The notes under the pieces: generated by a model
The model's database searches: none
What the model saw: the letters and a program-made list of their open reading frames with translations, nothing else
What the model was told of the DNA's origin: nothing
Shown: positions 33,324 to 41,665 of the stretch, piece by piece
Position numbering within the stretch: the first letter of the stretch is position 1
Layout of the letters: each line of letters opens with the position of its first letter
Program-made: the position numbers and the translations under genes
DNA from: RGIG5612 sp045598285
Lineage (GTDB): Bacteria > Bacillota > Clostridia > Lachnospirales > Lachnospiraceae
Reading direction: 5' to 3'
Length of the DNA: 64,000 bases
Assembly: GCA_045598285.1 (NCBI GenBank)
Contig: JAZLLU010000022.1
Span: forward strand, 7,366-71,365

Positions 33324-33866
33324 ATGCAAACATTAAAGAACCTTACCAACCAGAAATATTGGTGGATATACCTTATAGTAGGTATTTTAATTACATTAGT
33401 TGGCGTTTTCTTTGTTACTTCACCGTTGCTTGGGCTTGTGATTGAAGCATTGCTAATTGAAATTTTATTTTTAGTTGTAGGTATTGGTGGAATTCTTTCG
33501 TCAATTACAAGTAGAAAAACATATCCTTTATGGAGCGCGTCTCTTGTGTTTTTTATCATTCTTACAATTCTTGGTATCATACTTATTTCAGTAGATGGGC
33601 TTGATATTGTATTAATAATTGTTTTCACCACTGTTGGATTTTTATTTGAAGGAATTGGAATTATCACTAAAGCATGTACGCTTAAAGGTGAAGGTTGGGG
33701 ATTTACGCTTGCACTTGGAATTATAGTTACACTATCAGCTTTATGTATTATGGGTGATATCGTTATGGGCTTTGCGCTTGCAGTTGTATTTGAAACAATT
33801 TCAATTATTTCTTTTGGTATTTCATGTATCACATTGTCAATTCAAATTAAGAATATGCCACAATAA
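33324..33866 (+). CDS. HdeD/DUF308-like membrane protein
   Basis: 180 residues with six hydrophobic segments and short loops, the layout of HdeD-like proteins (paired helices such as IYLIVGILITLVGVFFVTSPLLG, AIVLGIGGIL-type repeats, TVGFLFEGIGIITKACTLKGEG). HdeD is linked to acid resistance in E. coli; members elsewhere are uncharacterised. GAAGGA precedes the ATG. Monocistronic, closed by the terminator at 33879. Confidence 0.7.
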   Translation: MQTLKNLTNQKYWWIYLIVGILITLVGVFFVTSPLLGLVIEALLIEILFLVVGIGGILSSITSRKTYPLWSASLVFFIILTILGIILISVDGLDIVLIIVFTTVGFLFEGIGIITKACTLKGEGWGFTLALGIIVTLSALCIMGDIVMGFALAVVFETISIISFGISCITLSIQIKNMPQ

Positions 33867-33878
33867 ATTTATAAAATT

Positions 33879-33910
33879 AAAGACCCGCAATCAGTTGCGG
33901 GTCTTTTTTT
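33879..33910. terminator. Terminator shared by convergent genes
   Basis: AAAGACCCGCAA and TTGCGGGTCTTT form a strong stem followed by a T-tract. It ends the membrane-protein gene on the plus strand and can serve the phosphatase gene on the minus strand. Confidence 0.9.
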
Positions 33911-33921
33911 ATATTTAAATG

Positions 33922-35544
33922 TTATTTTTTCTTTTTATATTCGAGACAAAGCATTGTGATATCGTCAAACTGTGGCTCGTCACCAACAAAGTCATCAATA
34001 TCCGCCTTAATGGCTGGAAGCAATTTGGTAAGTGGCTTATCTAGATTTTCATTAAGTGTTCTTCCTAATCTATCCATTCCATAGAGGTGGTTATCTTTAT
34101 TTGTCGCCTCGGTAACTCCATCAGTATATAAGAATATCTTATCTCCTACATCTAACTGGATTACATCTGATTTATAAACCATCTCCTTCATGCCTGCAAG
34201 CACGAGTCCCTTTTTAATACTGTGTGCAATGAATTTTTTATCTTTTTTATAAATGAACGGAATCTCATGACCAGCATTTGCATATTCGAATTCACCCGTT
34301 TCTAAATCCAATATTCCTTCAAACACAGTAACAAACAATCCCTCACTATTTGTTTCGCAAAGAAGTCTATTAACCTCCGTAAAAATTTCGCCCAGTTCTT
34401 TTCCTGCCTGTGTATGATCTTTAATAAGTGTCTTAGCAACAACCATAAATAATGCCGCAGGGACTCCTTTACCTGAAACGTCTGCTATAACTACTGCAAG
34501 ATGCGAATCATCTACCATAAAGAAATCATAGAAGTCACCACCAACTTCTTTTGCCGTATTCATTGAAGCATAAATATCGATTTTATCATTTCCTGGAAAT
34601 GCTGGGAAAATACATGGAAGCATTGATAATTGAATGTGAGTTGCTACATCCAGTTCTGCACCAATTCTTTCTTTATCTTTGAGTGATTCAACCATCGCAT
34701 TTACACTTTTTGCAATATCACCAATCTCATCATTTGATTTAACATAAAGAGGTTCTTCTGGGAATTCACCTGTACCAATAACCTCCAGTCTTTCCTTAAT
34801 TTTATTAACAGATGAAACCATAACTGTAATAATAAACCCAAGTCCAACAAACAAAAGAACAATAATAAGAAGAAGCACTCCAATTACTCTAGCTTGCTCT
34901 GCCTTTATAATACCTTGCATTTCTTCAATACTTCTACCAACTACAATTGCACCAACGACATCGCCTCTAACATCTTTTAACAACTCATAGCGACAATAAA
35001 TATTACGTCCATTAACATTTGCTTCACCAGCGTAAACACCATCTTTGCTACTTTCCAAAGTATCAGCAACTTTTTTATCCATATATGTTCCAGTAATATC
35101 TTCACCATTAGCACCTTTTGTTGTTCCAGCAACCCTAAGGTAATGGCCCTGCATATATCCACCAGATTCAACATACTTTAATTCATCATCATTTTCTGTT
35201 TTAACGAATGTATAGAAAAATGTTCCAGTAATATCCTCACAATGATAGAAAATATTTGTGTTAGCATTCTCAGATGTTCCATCGCCAATGAATCTATCAC
35301 CCATATAAAGAGCCCCATCTTTTTTATTCCAATGAGCTGCGGATTGTCCTAACTCATCTCGAAGATATCTAATATCTGATGCTAGTCGATCATTAACAAT
35401 TGTGTGCTCTAAGTTCGTTAATGAATCAGTCATTAACCAAAAAGTAGTTCCTAAAAGAACAATTCCTGCAACGAGTACTGTTGCTGCAAGTTTGAATTTA
35501 ATACTTCTGTAAAAAGGAATTTTGCTATTTTCTTTGTTGTTCAT
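33922..35544 (-). CDS. SpoIIE-type PP2C phosphatase with Cache-like sensor and HAMP domain
   Basis: 540 residues. A transmembrane helix near 15-35, an extracytoplasmic sensor of about 200 residues (Cache-like, TYMDKKVADTLESSKDGVYAGEANVNGR), a second helix near 220-245, a HAMP-like linker (VKSNDEIGDIAKSVNAMVESL) and a SpoIIE/RsbU phosphatase domain with metal-binding acids (VGGDFYDFF, VIADVSGKGVPAALF, FLYTDGVTEATN). Such proteins dephosphorylate anti-anti-sigma factors in response to outside signals. The partner is not in the window. The 5' end overlaps the LOG gene by 20 bp. Confidence 0.88.
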   Translation of the reverse strand: MNNKENSKIPFYRSIKFKLAATVLVAGIVLLGTTFWLMTDSLTNLEHTIVNDRLASDIRYLRDELGQSAAHWNKKDGALYMGDRFIGDGTSENANTNIFYHCEDITGTFFYTFVKTENDDELKYVESGGYMQGHYLRVAGTTKGANGEDITGTYMDKKVADTLESSKDGVYAGEANVNGRNIYCRYELLKDVRGDVVGAIVVGRSIEEMQGIIKAEQARVIGVLLLIIVLLFVGLGFIITVMVSSVNKIKERLEVIGTGEFPEEPLYVKSNDEIGDIAKSVNAMVESLKDKERIGAELDVATHIQLSMLPCIFPAFPGNDKIDIYASMNTAKEVGGDFYDFFMVDDSHLAVVIADVSGKGVPAALFMVVAKTLIKDHTQAGKELGEIFTEVNRLLCETNSEGLFVTVFEGILDLETGEFEYANAGHEIPFIYKKDKKFIAHSIKKGLVLAGMKEMVYKSDVIQLDVGDKIFLYTDGVTEATNKDNHLYGMDRLGRTLNENLDKPLTKLLPAIKADIDDFVGDEPQFDDITMLCLEYKKKK

Positions 35545-36082
35545 TTTCTGTGCTCCTTAGGATTTCTTTAATTTCTTCTAAAGATGTTGCAAAATATACA
35601 TGTTGTTGTTTTTCTTTAGTTGAAAGGCCTGCCTTTATCATATGTTCTAATTGTGCTTTGAGTGAGTCATAATATCCATTAAGATTATAATAAATACATG
35701 GTGCATTTTTAATTCCTAATGATGTTGCCGTCATAACCTGTGAAACTTCTTCTAATGTTCCAAACCCACCGGGACATGCAATGAAGGCATCTCCAAGCTC
35801 AACCATTTTTCTAATTCTCAAGGACATATTTTCAAAGATCATCATCTCAGATAATCCATCGTATGCTACTCCCCTATCAACAAAAAGTTGTGACTCAATC
35901 CCGATTACATATCCGCCTTGATTTAATGCACTCTTTGCAAGTACGCCCATAAGGCCTGGCTTTGAGCCACCATAAACGAGGGTGTGTTCACTTTGTCCAA
36001 TCCATGTGCCAAGCTCTCTTATTGCGTCTTCTAATGTTTCATCATTTCCCGGCGAAGATGCTAGAAAAACTGTAATGTTCAT
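35525..36082 (-). CDS. LOG-family protein (TIGR00730), nucleotide phosphoribohydrolase
   Basis: 185 residues, Rossmann-like, with the diagnostic PGGFGTLEE (PGGxGTxxE) motif and TLVYGGSKPGLMGVLA. Family members hydrolyse cytokinin or purine nucleoside 5'-monophosphates, releasing the base and ribose 5-phosphate, and are often mislabelled lysine decarboxylase. Overlaps the phosphatase gene by 20 bp, so the two are co-transcribed, but a functional link is not evident. Confidence 0.88.
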   Translation of the reverse strand: MNITVFLASSPGNDETLEDAIRELGTWIGQSEHTLVYGGSKPGLMGVLAKSALNQGGYVIGIESQLFVDRGVAYDGLSEMMIFENMSLRIRKMVELGDAFIACPGGFGTLEEVSQVMTATSLGIKNAPCIYYNLNGYYDSLKAQLEHMIKAGLSTKEKQQHVYFATSLEEIKEILRSTENEQQRK

Positions 36083-36135
36083 ATTTATTCTCCATATAAA
36101 TTTTCAATAATTATAACATATTTTATTTATTAAAT

Positions 36136-36297
36136 GGAGAATGGTTCGTAACATCAATATACAAAGATATCGGTTACGACATTGCGCTGGTTCAAAGATT
36201 GCTTCAACATAGTTCTGCCTCTATAACGCAAAAATATATCGGAATCGAACCACAAAGATACGAACATATACAATATCTAAAAAAAGTCTGGATTTAA
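36136..36297 (+). pseudogene. Tyrosine recombinase (integrase), C-terminal remnant
   Basis: A 53-codon open stretch without a start codon reads ...GYDIALVQRLL followed by QHSSASITQKYIGIEPQRYE. This is the end of the catalytic domain of phage-type integrases: the LLxHSS helix and the strand with the nucleophilic Tyr (QKYIGI). The upstream R-H-R parts are missing. It runs into a terminator hairpin at its stop codon. It points to a lost mobile element. Confidence 0.65.
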
Positions 36298-36311
36298 TCC
36301 AGACTTTTTTT
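36279..36311. terminator. Terminator between integrase remnant and zinc-ribbon gene
   Basis: AAAAAAAGTCTGGATT and its complement AATCCAGACTTTTTTT form a long symmetric stem usable in both directions. It overlaps the stop codon of the integrase remnant and follows the minus-strand gene at 36323. Confidence 0.8.
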
Positions 36312-36322
36312 AAGAATATAAA

Positions 36323-37168
36323 TTAATCATTTAAATGGTCAATCGCATATTGCGCTTCTTCTGCTGTAAATTTTTCTCCATACTCCGAAACAAGTTGATC
36401 ATATATTGATGCTGTGGACATGGCCATAATATCTTGATAACTTTTTGCTTTTTCTAGTGCATTTGCATTATAATCCGCAACTAAATTATCAATTGCATAT
36501 TGCGCTGCTTCTGGAGGAAAATTTTCACCATATTCTGAAACAAGTTGATCATATATTCCTTGTTTGCTCATATGCAATGTATCACTATATGACTTTGCCT
36601 TTCTTAGGGCATTTCTATATTCTATTGGCACTTCGGGTTCTGTTTCTTCCTGACTAACATTTGATTCAATTTGTGTTGTTTCTTCCTGACTAACATTTGA
36701 TTCAATTTGTGTTGTCTGCGTATTAGATTTATCCTCACTTCTTGCTGATGCTATAGCAATAATTAAATAAACAGCCCACGCTAAAACGATAAAAATCCAT
36801 TTTAATACAGGTTTCACTTTTTTTGTTTTAAGTAATATCAACATTAAAGGCAATGGAAAAATAAAAATCCAGCCTAAAACCCAAAGCCAAGTTTTTCTCT
36901 TCGGAGCCGTTGGTTCTTTTACTTCCCAAGTGTAGCCACAATCTTTACACACGCCAACCGTGCTTCTAACAATTTTTGTAGTTTTTTTCCCTTTTACTTC
37001 TCCTTTTTTTTCACGATTAAAAGATATATTAGTGCTACCACATTTTGGACATTGAGACTTATTTAATTGTTCTCGTTCTTTCTGCATTTCCACTGTTATT
37101 TGTGAGCCACAAAACTCACACTTATTTGCACCATCTGGAATATCAGCACCACAATTTTGACATTTCAT
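36323..37168 (-). CDS. Zinc-ribbon membrane protein with two Ltp repeats
   Basis: 281 residues. The N-terminus has two zinc ribbons (CQNCGADIPDGANKCEFCG and CPKCGSTN...CKDCGYTW), then two hydrophobic segments (about 90-145), a repeated linker in which TTQIESNVSQEE occurs twice, and two C-terminal Ltp repeats (AKSYSDTLHMSKQGIYDQLVSEYGENF and AKSYQDIMAMSTASIYDQLVSEYGEKF). Ltp repeats were first seen in phage superinfection-exclusion lipoproteins but are common in Firmicute surface proteins. Adjacent to an integrase remnant, so an accessory or phage origin is plausible. Confidence 0.75.
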   Translation of the reverse strand: MKCQNCGADIPDGANKCEFCGSQITVEMQKEREQLNKSQCPKCGSTNISFNREKKGEVKGKKTTKIVRSTVGVCKDCGYTWEVKEPTAPKRKTWLWVLGWIFIFPLPLMLILLKTKKVKPVLKWIFIVLAWAVYLIIAIASARSEDKSNTQTTQIESNVSQEETTQIESNVSQEETEPEVPIEYRNALRKAKSYSDTLHMSKQGIYDQLVSEYGENFPPEAAQYAIDNLVADYNANALEKAKSYQDIMAMSTASIYDQLVSEYGEKFTAEEAQYAIDHLND

Positions 37169-37285
37169 ATTTTTCCCTCCACTCTTTCTCTGTTGTAATA
37201 CAGTTAAATATCTAATTCGATATTTAATTGTATCATATAATGATTTTATGTGTCTATCTATAATTATTACAAAGGAGGTGTTTAT

Positions 37286-37474
37286 ATGAATAACGAACCT
37301 TTGATAATAAAAAAAAGAGGCGAAGATGGAAACAAACTAATAACCGTAAGAATAAAGGAAGATACTCTGTCGCAATTGGATAAAATAGCCTCTGAATCTA
37401 ATTATTCACGAAATGAACTAATAAACATAATCTTGGCTCACGGAGTTAAGAACATTAAAATTGAAGGCAAATAA
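37286..37474 (+). CDS. Small ribbon-helix-helix (CopG/Arc-like) protein
   Basis: 62 residues from the ATG at 37286, which has a strong AAAGGAGG 6 bases before; the upstream in-frame ATG at 37250 does not. The RHH fold is seen in KLITVRIKEDTLSQLDKIA and SNYSRNELINIILAHGVKNIKI. Likely a DNA-binding repressor or an orphan antitoxin; no toxin partner is adjacent. It lies between the zinc-ribbon gene and tRNA-Leu in a probable remnant of a mobile element. Confidence 0.7.
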   Translation: MNNEPLIIKKRGEDGNKLITVRIKEDTLSQLDKIASESNYSRNELINIILAHGVKNIKIEGK

Positions 37475-37499
37475 GCCTTCTTTTTCTTTGTTTAATTTC

Positions 37500-37740
37500 C
37501 TTCCGCTCGAACCGACCGACGAGGCATTTATGCCGAGGAGACCTTGAACCTTGGGTTCAAGGGACTCGTAGGCATAAAAAATAAGGACCAGGTCTTTCGA
37601 CCTGATCCTTATTTTTTCTGCGGAGGATGGGACTTCCACCGGTGCCTTCGGCACCTTTCAGGCCGCGTCAGATTTATCGCACTTACGTGCTCAAATCTTC
37701 CTTGTTCAAGTCCCATCTTTGAACAGTAAAAAAATAAGAG
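37500..37740 (-). other. Structured non-coding stretch next to tRNA-Leu
   Basis: No gene is visible here but the sequence is full of pairing. On the minus strand there are, in order: GATGGGACTT...AAGTCCCATC enclosing two hairpins (AGATTT...AAATCT and GGTGCCGAAGGCACC), then a terminator (37575-37617), then a long imperfect hairpin TATGCC...CCTTGAACC / GGTTCAAGG...GGCATA. The inner part ends with a copy of the tRNA-Leu 3' end. It may be an unnamed RNA or a scar of integration. Confidence 0.45.
37575..37617 (-). terminator. Terminator-like hairpin 1 near tRNA-Leu
   Basis: AATAAGGA-CCAGGTC and GACCTG-ATCCTTATT form a long stem with T-tracts on both sides. It directly follows the duplicated tRNA-Leu 3' segment on the minus strand. 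Confidence 0.7.
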
Positions 37741-37784
37741 ATGCTACTAGCATCTCTTATTTTTTTCTGCGGAGGATGGGACTT
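37612..37784. repeat. 24-bp direct repeat containing the tRNA-Leu 3' end
   Basis: The same 24 bases (TTTTTTCTGCGGAGGATGGG then ACTT) occur at 37612-37635 and at 37761-37784. The second copy is the 3' end of tRNA-Leu plus its downstream T-run. Direct repeats of a tRNA 3' end are the usual mark of attL/attR left by tyrosine-integrase elements. Confidence 0.65.
37728..37767 (-). terminator. Terminator of tRNA-Leu
   Basis: AATAAGAGATGCT and AGCATCTCTTATT form a 13-bp stem flanked by A and T tracts, one base after the 3' end of the tRNA gene on the minus strand. Confidence 0.85.
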
Positions 37785-37852
37785 GAACCCACACGACTGC
37801 AATAGCCACTAGATCCTTAGTCTAGCTCGTCTGCCAGTTCCGACACCTCCGC
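37768..37852 (-). tRNA. tRNA-Leu (anticodon AAG)
   Basis: An 85-nt class II tRNA. Acceptor stem GCGGAGG/CCTCCGC with discriminator A, D-arm with CTGGCAGAC, anticodon stem CTAGA/TCTAG with loop CTAAGGA (anticodon AAG at 34-36), a variable arm, and T-arm GGGTTCAAGTCCC. CCA is not encoded. Confidence 0.92.
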
Positions 37853-37935
37853 ATTTCACGCAACCCCTAACCTTTATGCTTAAAAGTCGCGCAAATGGTA
37901 TTATAACACACTAGTGCTAAATATCAATATGTTTT

Positions 37936-38514
37936 TTATAACTTCAAAATGATTCCTAAACCTGCAGCAATCAATATATAAATGATTGGATGCCCCTTAA
38001 AAGTTTTCATTACAATAAAGAGACAAGCAAAGACTATTAGCGACACCCAATTTATATGTGTAATAACCTGCCCTAAATTGGCAAACATATCAAAAGTAAT
38101 TTTTTCTACGTCAAAGAAAACGACTAAAATTACATTAAGTGCTGCTGATGCTATAAGCGCAGTTGACGCTGGACGCAAAATATGAAATCCACCCTGCACA
38201 AATCTATTAGTCCTAAACTTATCTAAAATACGTGCGATAATTAGAATAACAATAACCGAAGGAAGTATAAGACTTAGCGTTGAAAGAATTGCGCCTCCTA
38301 CCCCATTAGTCATATACCCTGCATAAGTAGCCATATTAACGCCAACAGGCCCAGGCGTGCTTTCCGATACTGCAATAAAGTTTAATATATCATGATGCGT
38401 AAACCATCCAAACTTATCACTCATCTCATAAAGAAATGGAATAGTTGCAAGTCCGCCGCCGATTGCAAAAAGTCCAGTCTTAAAAAAGTTAAGGCACATA
38501 AGAACTAAATTCAT
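37936..38514 (-). CDS. Chromate transporter family protein, C-terminal-type subunit
   Basis: 192 residues, hydrophobic throughout. It is one half of a split CHR-family transporter: FFKTGLFAIGGGLATIPFLYEMSDKFGW near the start and ESTPGPVGVNMATYAGYM are the signature loop. Short CHR proteins act as pairs in inverted topology to form one full transporter; some efflux chromate, others have unknown anion substrates. The start overlaps the stop of the partner gene by 4 bp. Confidence 0.88.
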   Translation of the reverse strand: MNLVLMCLNFFKTGLFAIGGGLATIPFLYEMSDKFGWFTHHDILNFIAVSESTPGPVGVNMATYAGYMTNGVGGAILSTLSLILPSVIVILIIARILDKFRTNRFVQGGFHILRPASTALIASAALNVILVVFFDVEKITFDMFANLGQVITHINWVSLIVFACLFIVMKTFKGHPIIYILIAAGLGIILKL

Positions 38515-39107
38515 TTTGCACCTCCATTATTTTTAGACTTATCTTTTATCCCCGGCATTTTTTCGCCTAATGCAACCGTTAAAATAACGCTAATAGCAAT
38601 AATTATTAAAACAACAAAAACAGTTGGAAACCGAGTGAACGCGCAAACAAGAAAAACACAAATAAACGTTACGAGTGTGAGCCAATCAACAACTGTTTTT
38701 TTAAGAAAGTTAATCGTTGCATTAATAATAAGCACACAAACGCAAATCCTTATTCCTGCGAAAGCATGCATAACATATTCATTTGATGCGAAGTTTGTAA
38801 GAAGTGCAGCGATTATGCCGATGATAATAATAGAAGGAGTTACAACTCCTAATGTTGCCCATATAGCACCCCATATTCCGCCCTTTTTTCTACCAACAAA
38901 AGTCGAAACGTTAACGGCAATAACCCCAGGTGTAATCTGCGAAATCGCAATATAATCCAAAAGTTCTTCTTGGGCAATCCACTTTTTCTTTTCGCCTAAT
39001 TCCTTGCTTATAATAGCAACCATGGCATACCCACCGCCAAAGGTGCATATGCCAATCTTAAACATAGTCCAATATATTTCAAAATATTTTTTTATACGTT
39101 CTTTCAT
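38511..39107 (-). CDS. Chromate transporter family protein, N-terminal-type subunit
   Basis: 198 residues, the partner of the preceding entry. Signature loops are FKIGICTFGGGYAMVAIISKEL and SQITPGVIAVNVSTFVG. Coupled by a 4-bp overlap (ATGA) to the downstream half and overlapping rlmB by 4 bp upstream, so all sit on one transcript with the RNA-modification genes. Substrate unknown; chromate resistance is not implied by family membership alone. Confidence 0.88.
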   Translation of the reverse strand: MKERIKKYFEIYWTMFKIGICTFGGGYAMVAIISKELGEKKKWIAQEELLDYIAISQITPGVIAVNVSTFVGRKKGGIWGAIWATLGVVTPSIIIIGIIAALLTNFASNEYVMHAFAGIRICVCVLIINATINFLKKTVVDWLTLVTFICVFLVCAFTRFPTVFVVLIIIAISVILTVALGEKMPGIKDKSKNNGGAK

Positions 39108-39868
39108 CTATTTTGTCTTACATATTCCCATGCAAGTATACCTGCTGCCACTGATGCATTAAGAGAATCGATATCACCCTTCATCGGAATGCTTACTGTA
39201 AAGTCACATTTTTCTTTTACTAGATGGCTTACTCCATTTCCTTCATTTCCTATAACAAGTCCAATTGCGCCCTTTAAATTTGCATCATACATGCACTCTC
39301 CATTCATATCGGCACATGCAAACCATATACCTTTTTCTTTAAGGCTATCAATCGTTTGCGCAATATTAGTAACCTTAGCAATCAATGTATGAGAAACTGC
39401 ACCAGCGCTAGCTTTTGCAACCGTTGCATTAACCGATGCACTTCTATGTTTTGGAATTATTACACCATGCGCACCAGAAAGATTAGCACTTCTAATTATT
39501 GCCCCAAGGTTATGAGGATCTTCAATTCCATCCAGCACAAAAATAAATGGTTTTTCATTTTTACTTTCTGCTAAAGCTAAAATATCATCAACCTCAGCAT
39601 ATTTTACTGCTGAAAGATTTAGGATAACTCCTTGGTGATGTCCTGTCTCGCTCATGCTATCAAGCTTATCCTTTGGAACGGCAACTGTTAAAATCTTGCG
39701 TTTTTTAGCTTCAGCAAAAATAGTTACAAGAGGGCCATCTTTAACGCCCTCTTGCACATATAACTTGTCAATATTTTCACTTGTTCTTAAAGCTTCAAGT
39801 ACAGGGTTTCTGCCCTCGACCATCAGCCTATTTTCATTATTTGTTTTTTTGGTATTGTTTGATTCCAT
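39104..39868 (-). CDS. rlmB: 23S rRNA 2'-O-methyltransferase RlmB/TrmH family
   Basis: 254 residues of the SPOUT class. The N-terminal substrate-binding domain starts at VEGRNPVLEALRTSENIDKLYV, and the three SPOUT motifs are visible: DPHNLGAIIRSANLSGAHGVIIP, GLVIGNEGNGVS and IPMKGDIDSLNASVAAGILAWEYVR. RlmB methylates G2251 (E. coli numbering) of 23S rRNA; close relatives methylate other sites. Overlaps mrnC by 32 bp, the usual cysS-mrnC-rlmB arrangement of Firmicutes. Confidence 0.9.
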   Translation of the reverse strand: MESNNTKKTNNENRLMVEGRNPVLEALRTSENIDKLYVQEGVKDGPLVTIFAEAKKRKILTVAVPKDKLDSMSETGHHQGVILNLSAVKYAEVDDILALAESKNEKPFIFVLDGIEDPHNLGAIIRSANLSGAHGVIIPKHRSASVNATVAKASAGAVSHTLIAKVTNIAQTIDSLKEKGIWFACADMNGECMYDANLKGAIGLVIGNEGNGVSHLVKEKCDFTVSIPMKGDIDSLNASVAAGILAWEYVRQNR

Positions 39869-40217
39869 ACTCTAATATTTCTTTAACTCTGTCTAATTGA
39901 CCATTAAGATATAATTGTCCAATTAAGCTCTCTAGTCCTGTAGCTTTTCTATATTGTGCAGGTGTACAACTTTTTGGAACTGATGCGCTCTTTGCATTTC
40001 GTCCACGTTTGTATATAGCTTCTTCGTCATCCGAAAGTACTGGTAGGATTATATCAACGATTTCTGCTTGAGTAGTTGCTTTCGAAAGTTTTGTGGTCAT
40101 TTTGTTTAGAGTATTCAAATTTCCACTAAATCCCTTTAGTTCATGTTCGCGAACAAAAAGTTCATAAACTGCATCTCCAATAAATGCTAAATTTAAACTA
40201 CTTATGCTCTGTGCCAT
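39837..40217 (-). CDS. mrnC: Mini-ribonuclease III
   Basis: 126 residues comprising only the RNase III catalytic domain: LNLAFIGDAVYELFVREH at the start and the RGRNAKSASVP plus YRKATGLESLIGQLYLNG segments. It lacks a dsRNA-binding domain, which defines MrnC. It matures 23S rRNA ends in Firmicutes. Overlaps cysS by 16 bp and rlmB by 32 bp. Confidence 0.93.
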   Translation of the reverse strand: MAQSISSLNLAFIGDAVYELFVREHELKGFSGNLNTLNKMTTKLSKATTQAEIVDIILPVLSDDEEAIYKRGRNAKSASVPKSCTPAQYRKATGLESLIGQLYLNGQLDRVKEILEYGIKQYQKNK

Positions 40218-41608
40218 TTTACTCCCTCTCTTGTATCCTCGAGAACTATACCCATATCGGTTAGTTTCTCTCGTATTTTATCTGCCCTAGCAAAATCTTT
40301 TTCTTTTCTAGCCGCCTGACGTTCTTCAATTAATTTCTCAACTTCTGAATCTAATGTTTCTTCAGGCTTATCTAAGATAATTCCTAAAATGTCGCACATA
40401 GTAACAAGTCTTTTTTCAGCGAGTTCGCAAAGTTCTGTAGAAGAATTATCCTTTATATTAGTGTTGATTGCACGAACGAATTCAAATACTGCTGAAATAG
40501 CATCAGCTGTGTTGCAATCATCCTCCATAGCTTTTTCAAACTTTTCAAGATATTCAGCACCAAAGTTTTTATCTTCGCCTTCATCAAAACAAAAAGATCT
40601 TCCATCTGCGTTTTGTTCTGCATAATCTAATTTTTTCTTTGCATTAATGATTCTTTCTAATCCAGCTTTTGCTGATGCCATTAATTCATCAGAAAAATTA
40701 AGTGGGCTTCTATAGTGTGCGCTAAGCATGAAAAATCTTAATATCTGTAAATCATATTTTTGTGCTATATCTCTTACAGTAAAGAAATTTCCTGCGCTTT
40801 TACTCATCTTGCTTCCATTAATATTAAGAAAAGCATTATGCATCCAATAATTAGCAAATGTTGTTCCGTTTGCAGCTTCACTTTGTGCTATCTCATTTTC
40901 ATGATGTGGGAAAACTAAGTCCTCGCCACCAGCATGAATATCAATCGTATCTCCAAGATATTTTTTGCACATTGCTGAACATTCAATATGCCATCCAGGT
41001 CTTCCATCGCTGTACTTACTTGGCCAACTAGGCTCCCCTTCTTTTTTCGGTTTCCAAAGAACAAAATCCGTAGGATCTTCTTTTTCGTCCTCTCCCGTAA
41101 CTTTTATATCTCTGTGACCGCTTTGCATATCATCTAATTTCTTTTTAGAAAGTTTACCATATTCAATAAACTGTTTTGATCTAAAATACACAGTTCCGTT
41201 AGATTCATATGCAAAACCTTTCTCAATAAGAATATCAATCATGTCTAGCATGCCATCTATTTCTTTTGTTGCTAAAGGTGCTATGGTCGCTTCTCTTACA
41301 TTCAAAGCTTCCATATCTTTTTTACACTCTTCAATATAACGTTCAGAGATAATTGATGAATCAACATCTTCTTCAAGTGCTTTTTTAATTATCTTGTCGT
41401 CAACATCTGTAAAATTTGAAACATATGTGACATCATAACCTTTATATTCTAAATATCTTCTAAAAGTATCAAAAACAATCATAGGTCTGGCATTTCCAAT
41501 GTGAATTAAGTTGTAGACAGTTGGTCCACAAACATACATCTTAACCTTGCCTTCCTCGATTGGGACAAATTCTTCTTTTTGTGCTGTTAAAGTATTATAA
41601 ATCTTCAT
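40202..41608 (-). CDS. cysS: Cysteinyl-tRNA synthetase
   Basis: 468 residues, class I synthetase. The HIGH motif appears as HIGNARP within KMYVCGPTVYNLIHIGNARP; the zinc site includes the early Cys and WHIECSAMCKKYLG with HAGGEDLVFPHHENEIAQSEA; the KMSKS motif is SKMSKSAGNF. Full length. No T-box leader is apparent in the short upstream gap. Heads the cysS-mrnC-rlmB-CHR run. Confidence 0.96.
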   Translation of the reverse strand: MKIYNTLTAQKEEFVPIEEGKVKMYVCGPTVYNLIHIGNARPMIVFDTFRRYLEYKGYDVTYVSNFTDVDDKIIKKALEEDVDSSIISERYIEECKKDMEALNVREATIAPLATKEIDGMLDMIDILIEKGFAYESNGTVYFRSKQFIEYGKLSKKKLDDMQSGHRDIKVTGEDEKEDPTDFVLWKPKKEGEPSWPSKYSDGRPGWHIECSAMCKKYLGDTIDIHAGGEDLVFPHHENEIAQSEAANGTTFANYWMHNAFLNINGSKMSKSAGNFFTVRDIAQKYDLQILRFFMLSAHYRSPLNFSDELMASAKAGLERIINAKKKLDYAEQNADGRSFCFDEGEDKNFGAEYLEKFEKAMEDDCNTADAISAVFEFVRAINTNIKDNSSTELCELAEKRLVTMCDILGIILDKPEETLDSEVEKLIEERQAARKEKDFARADKIREKLTDMGIVLEDTREGVKWHRA

Positions 41609-41665
41609 CCTAATTTCCTATGTGGTTTATTTTATTCCCATAGTGTACCAAAAAAACTCTAATTG

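Noticed and set aside
33320..33832. Open frame opposite the HdeD-like gene
   Set aside because: Low-complexity Ile/Ser/Thr/Pro translation typical of the reverse of a membrane protein gene.
41609..41665. T-box leader for cysS
   Set aside because: The gap upstream of cysS is too short and has no T-box motif or terminator.
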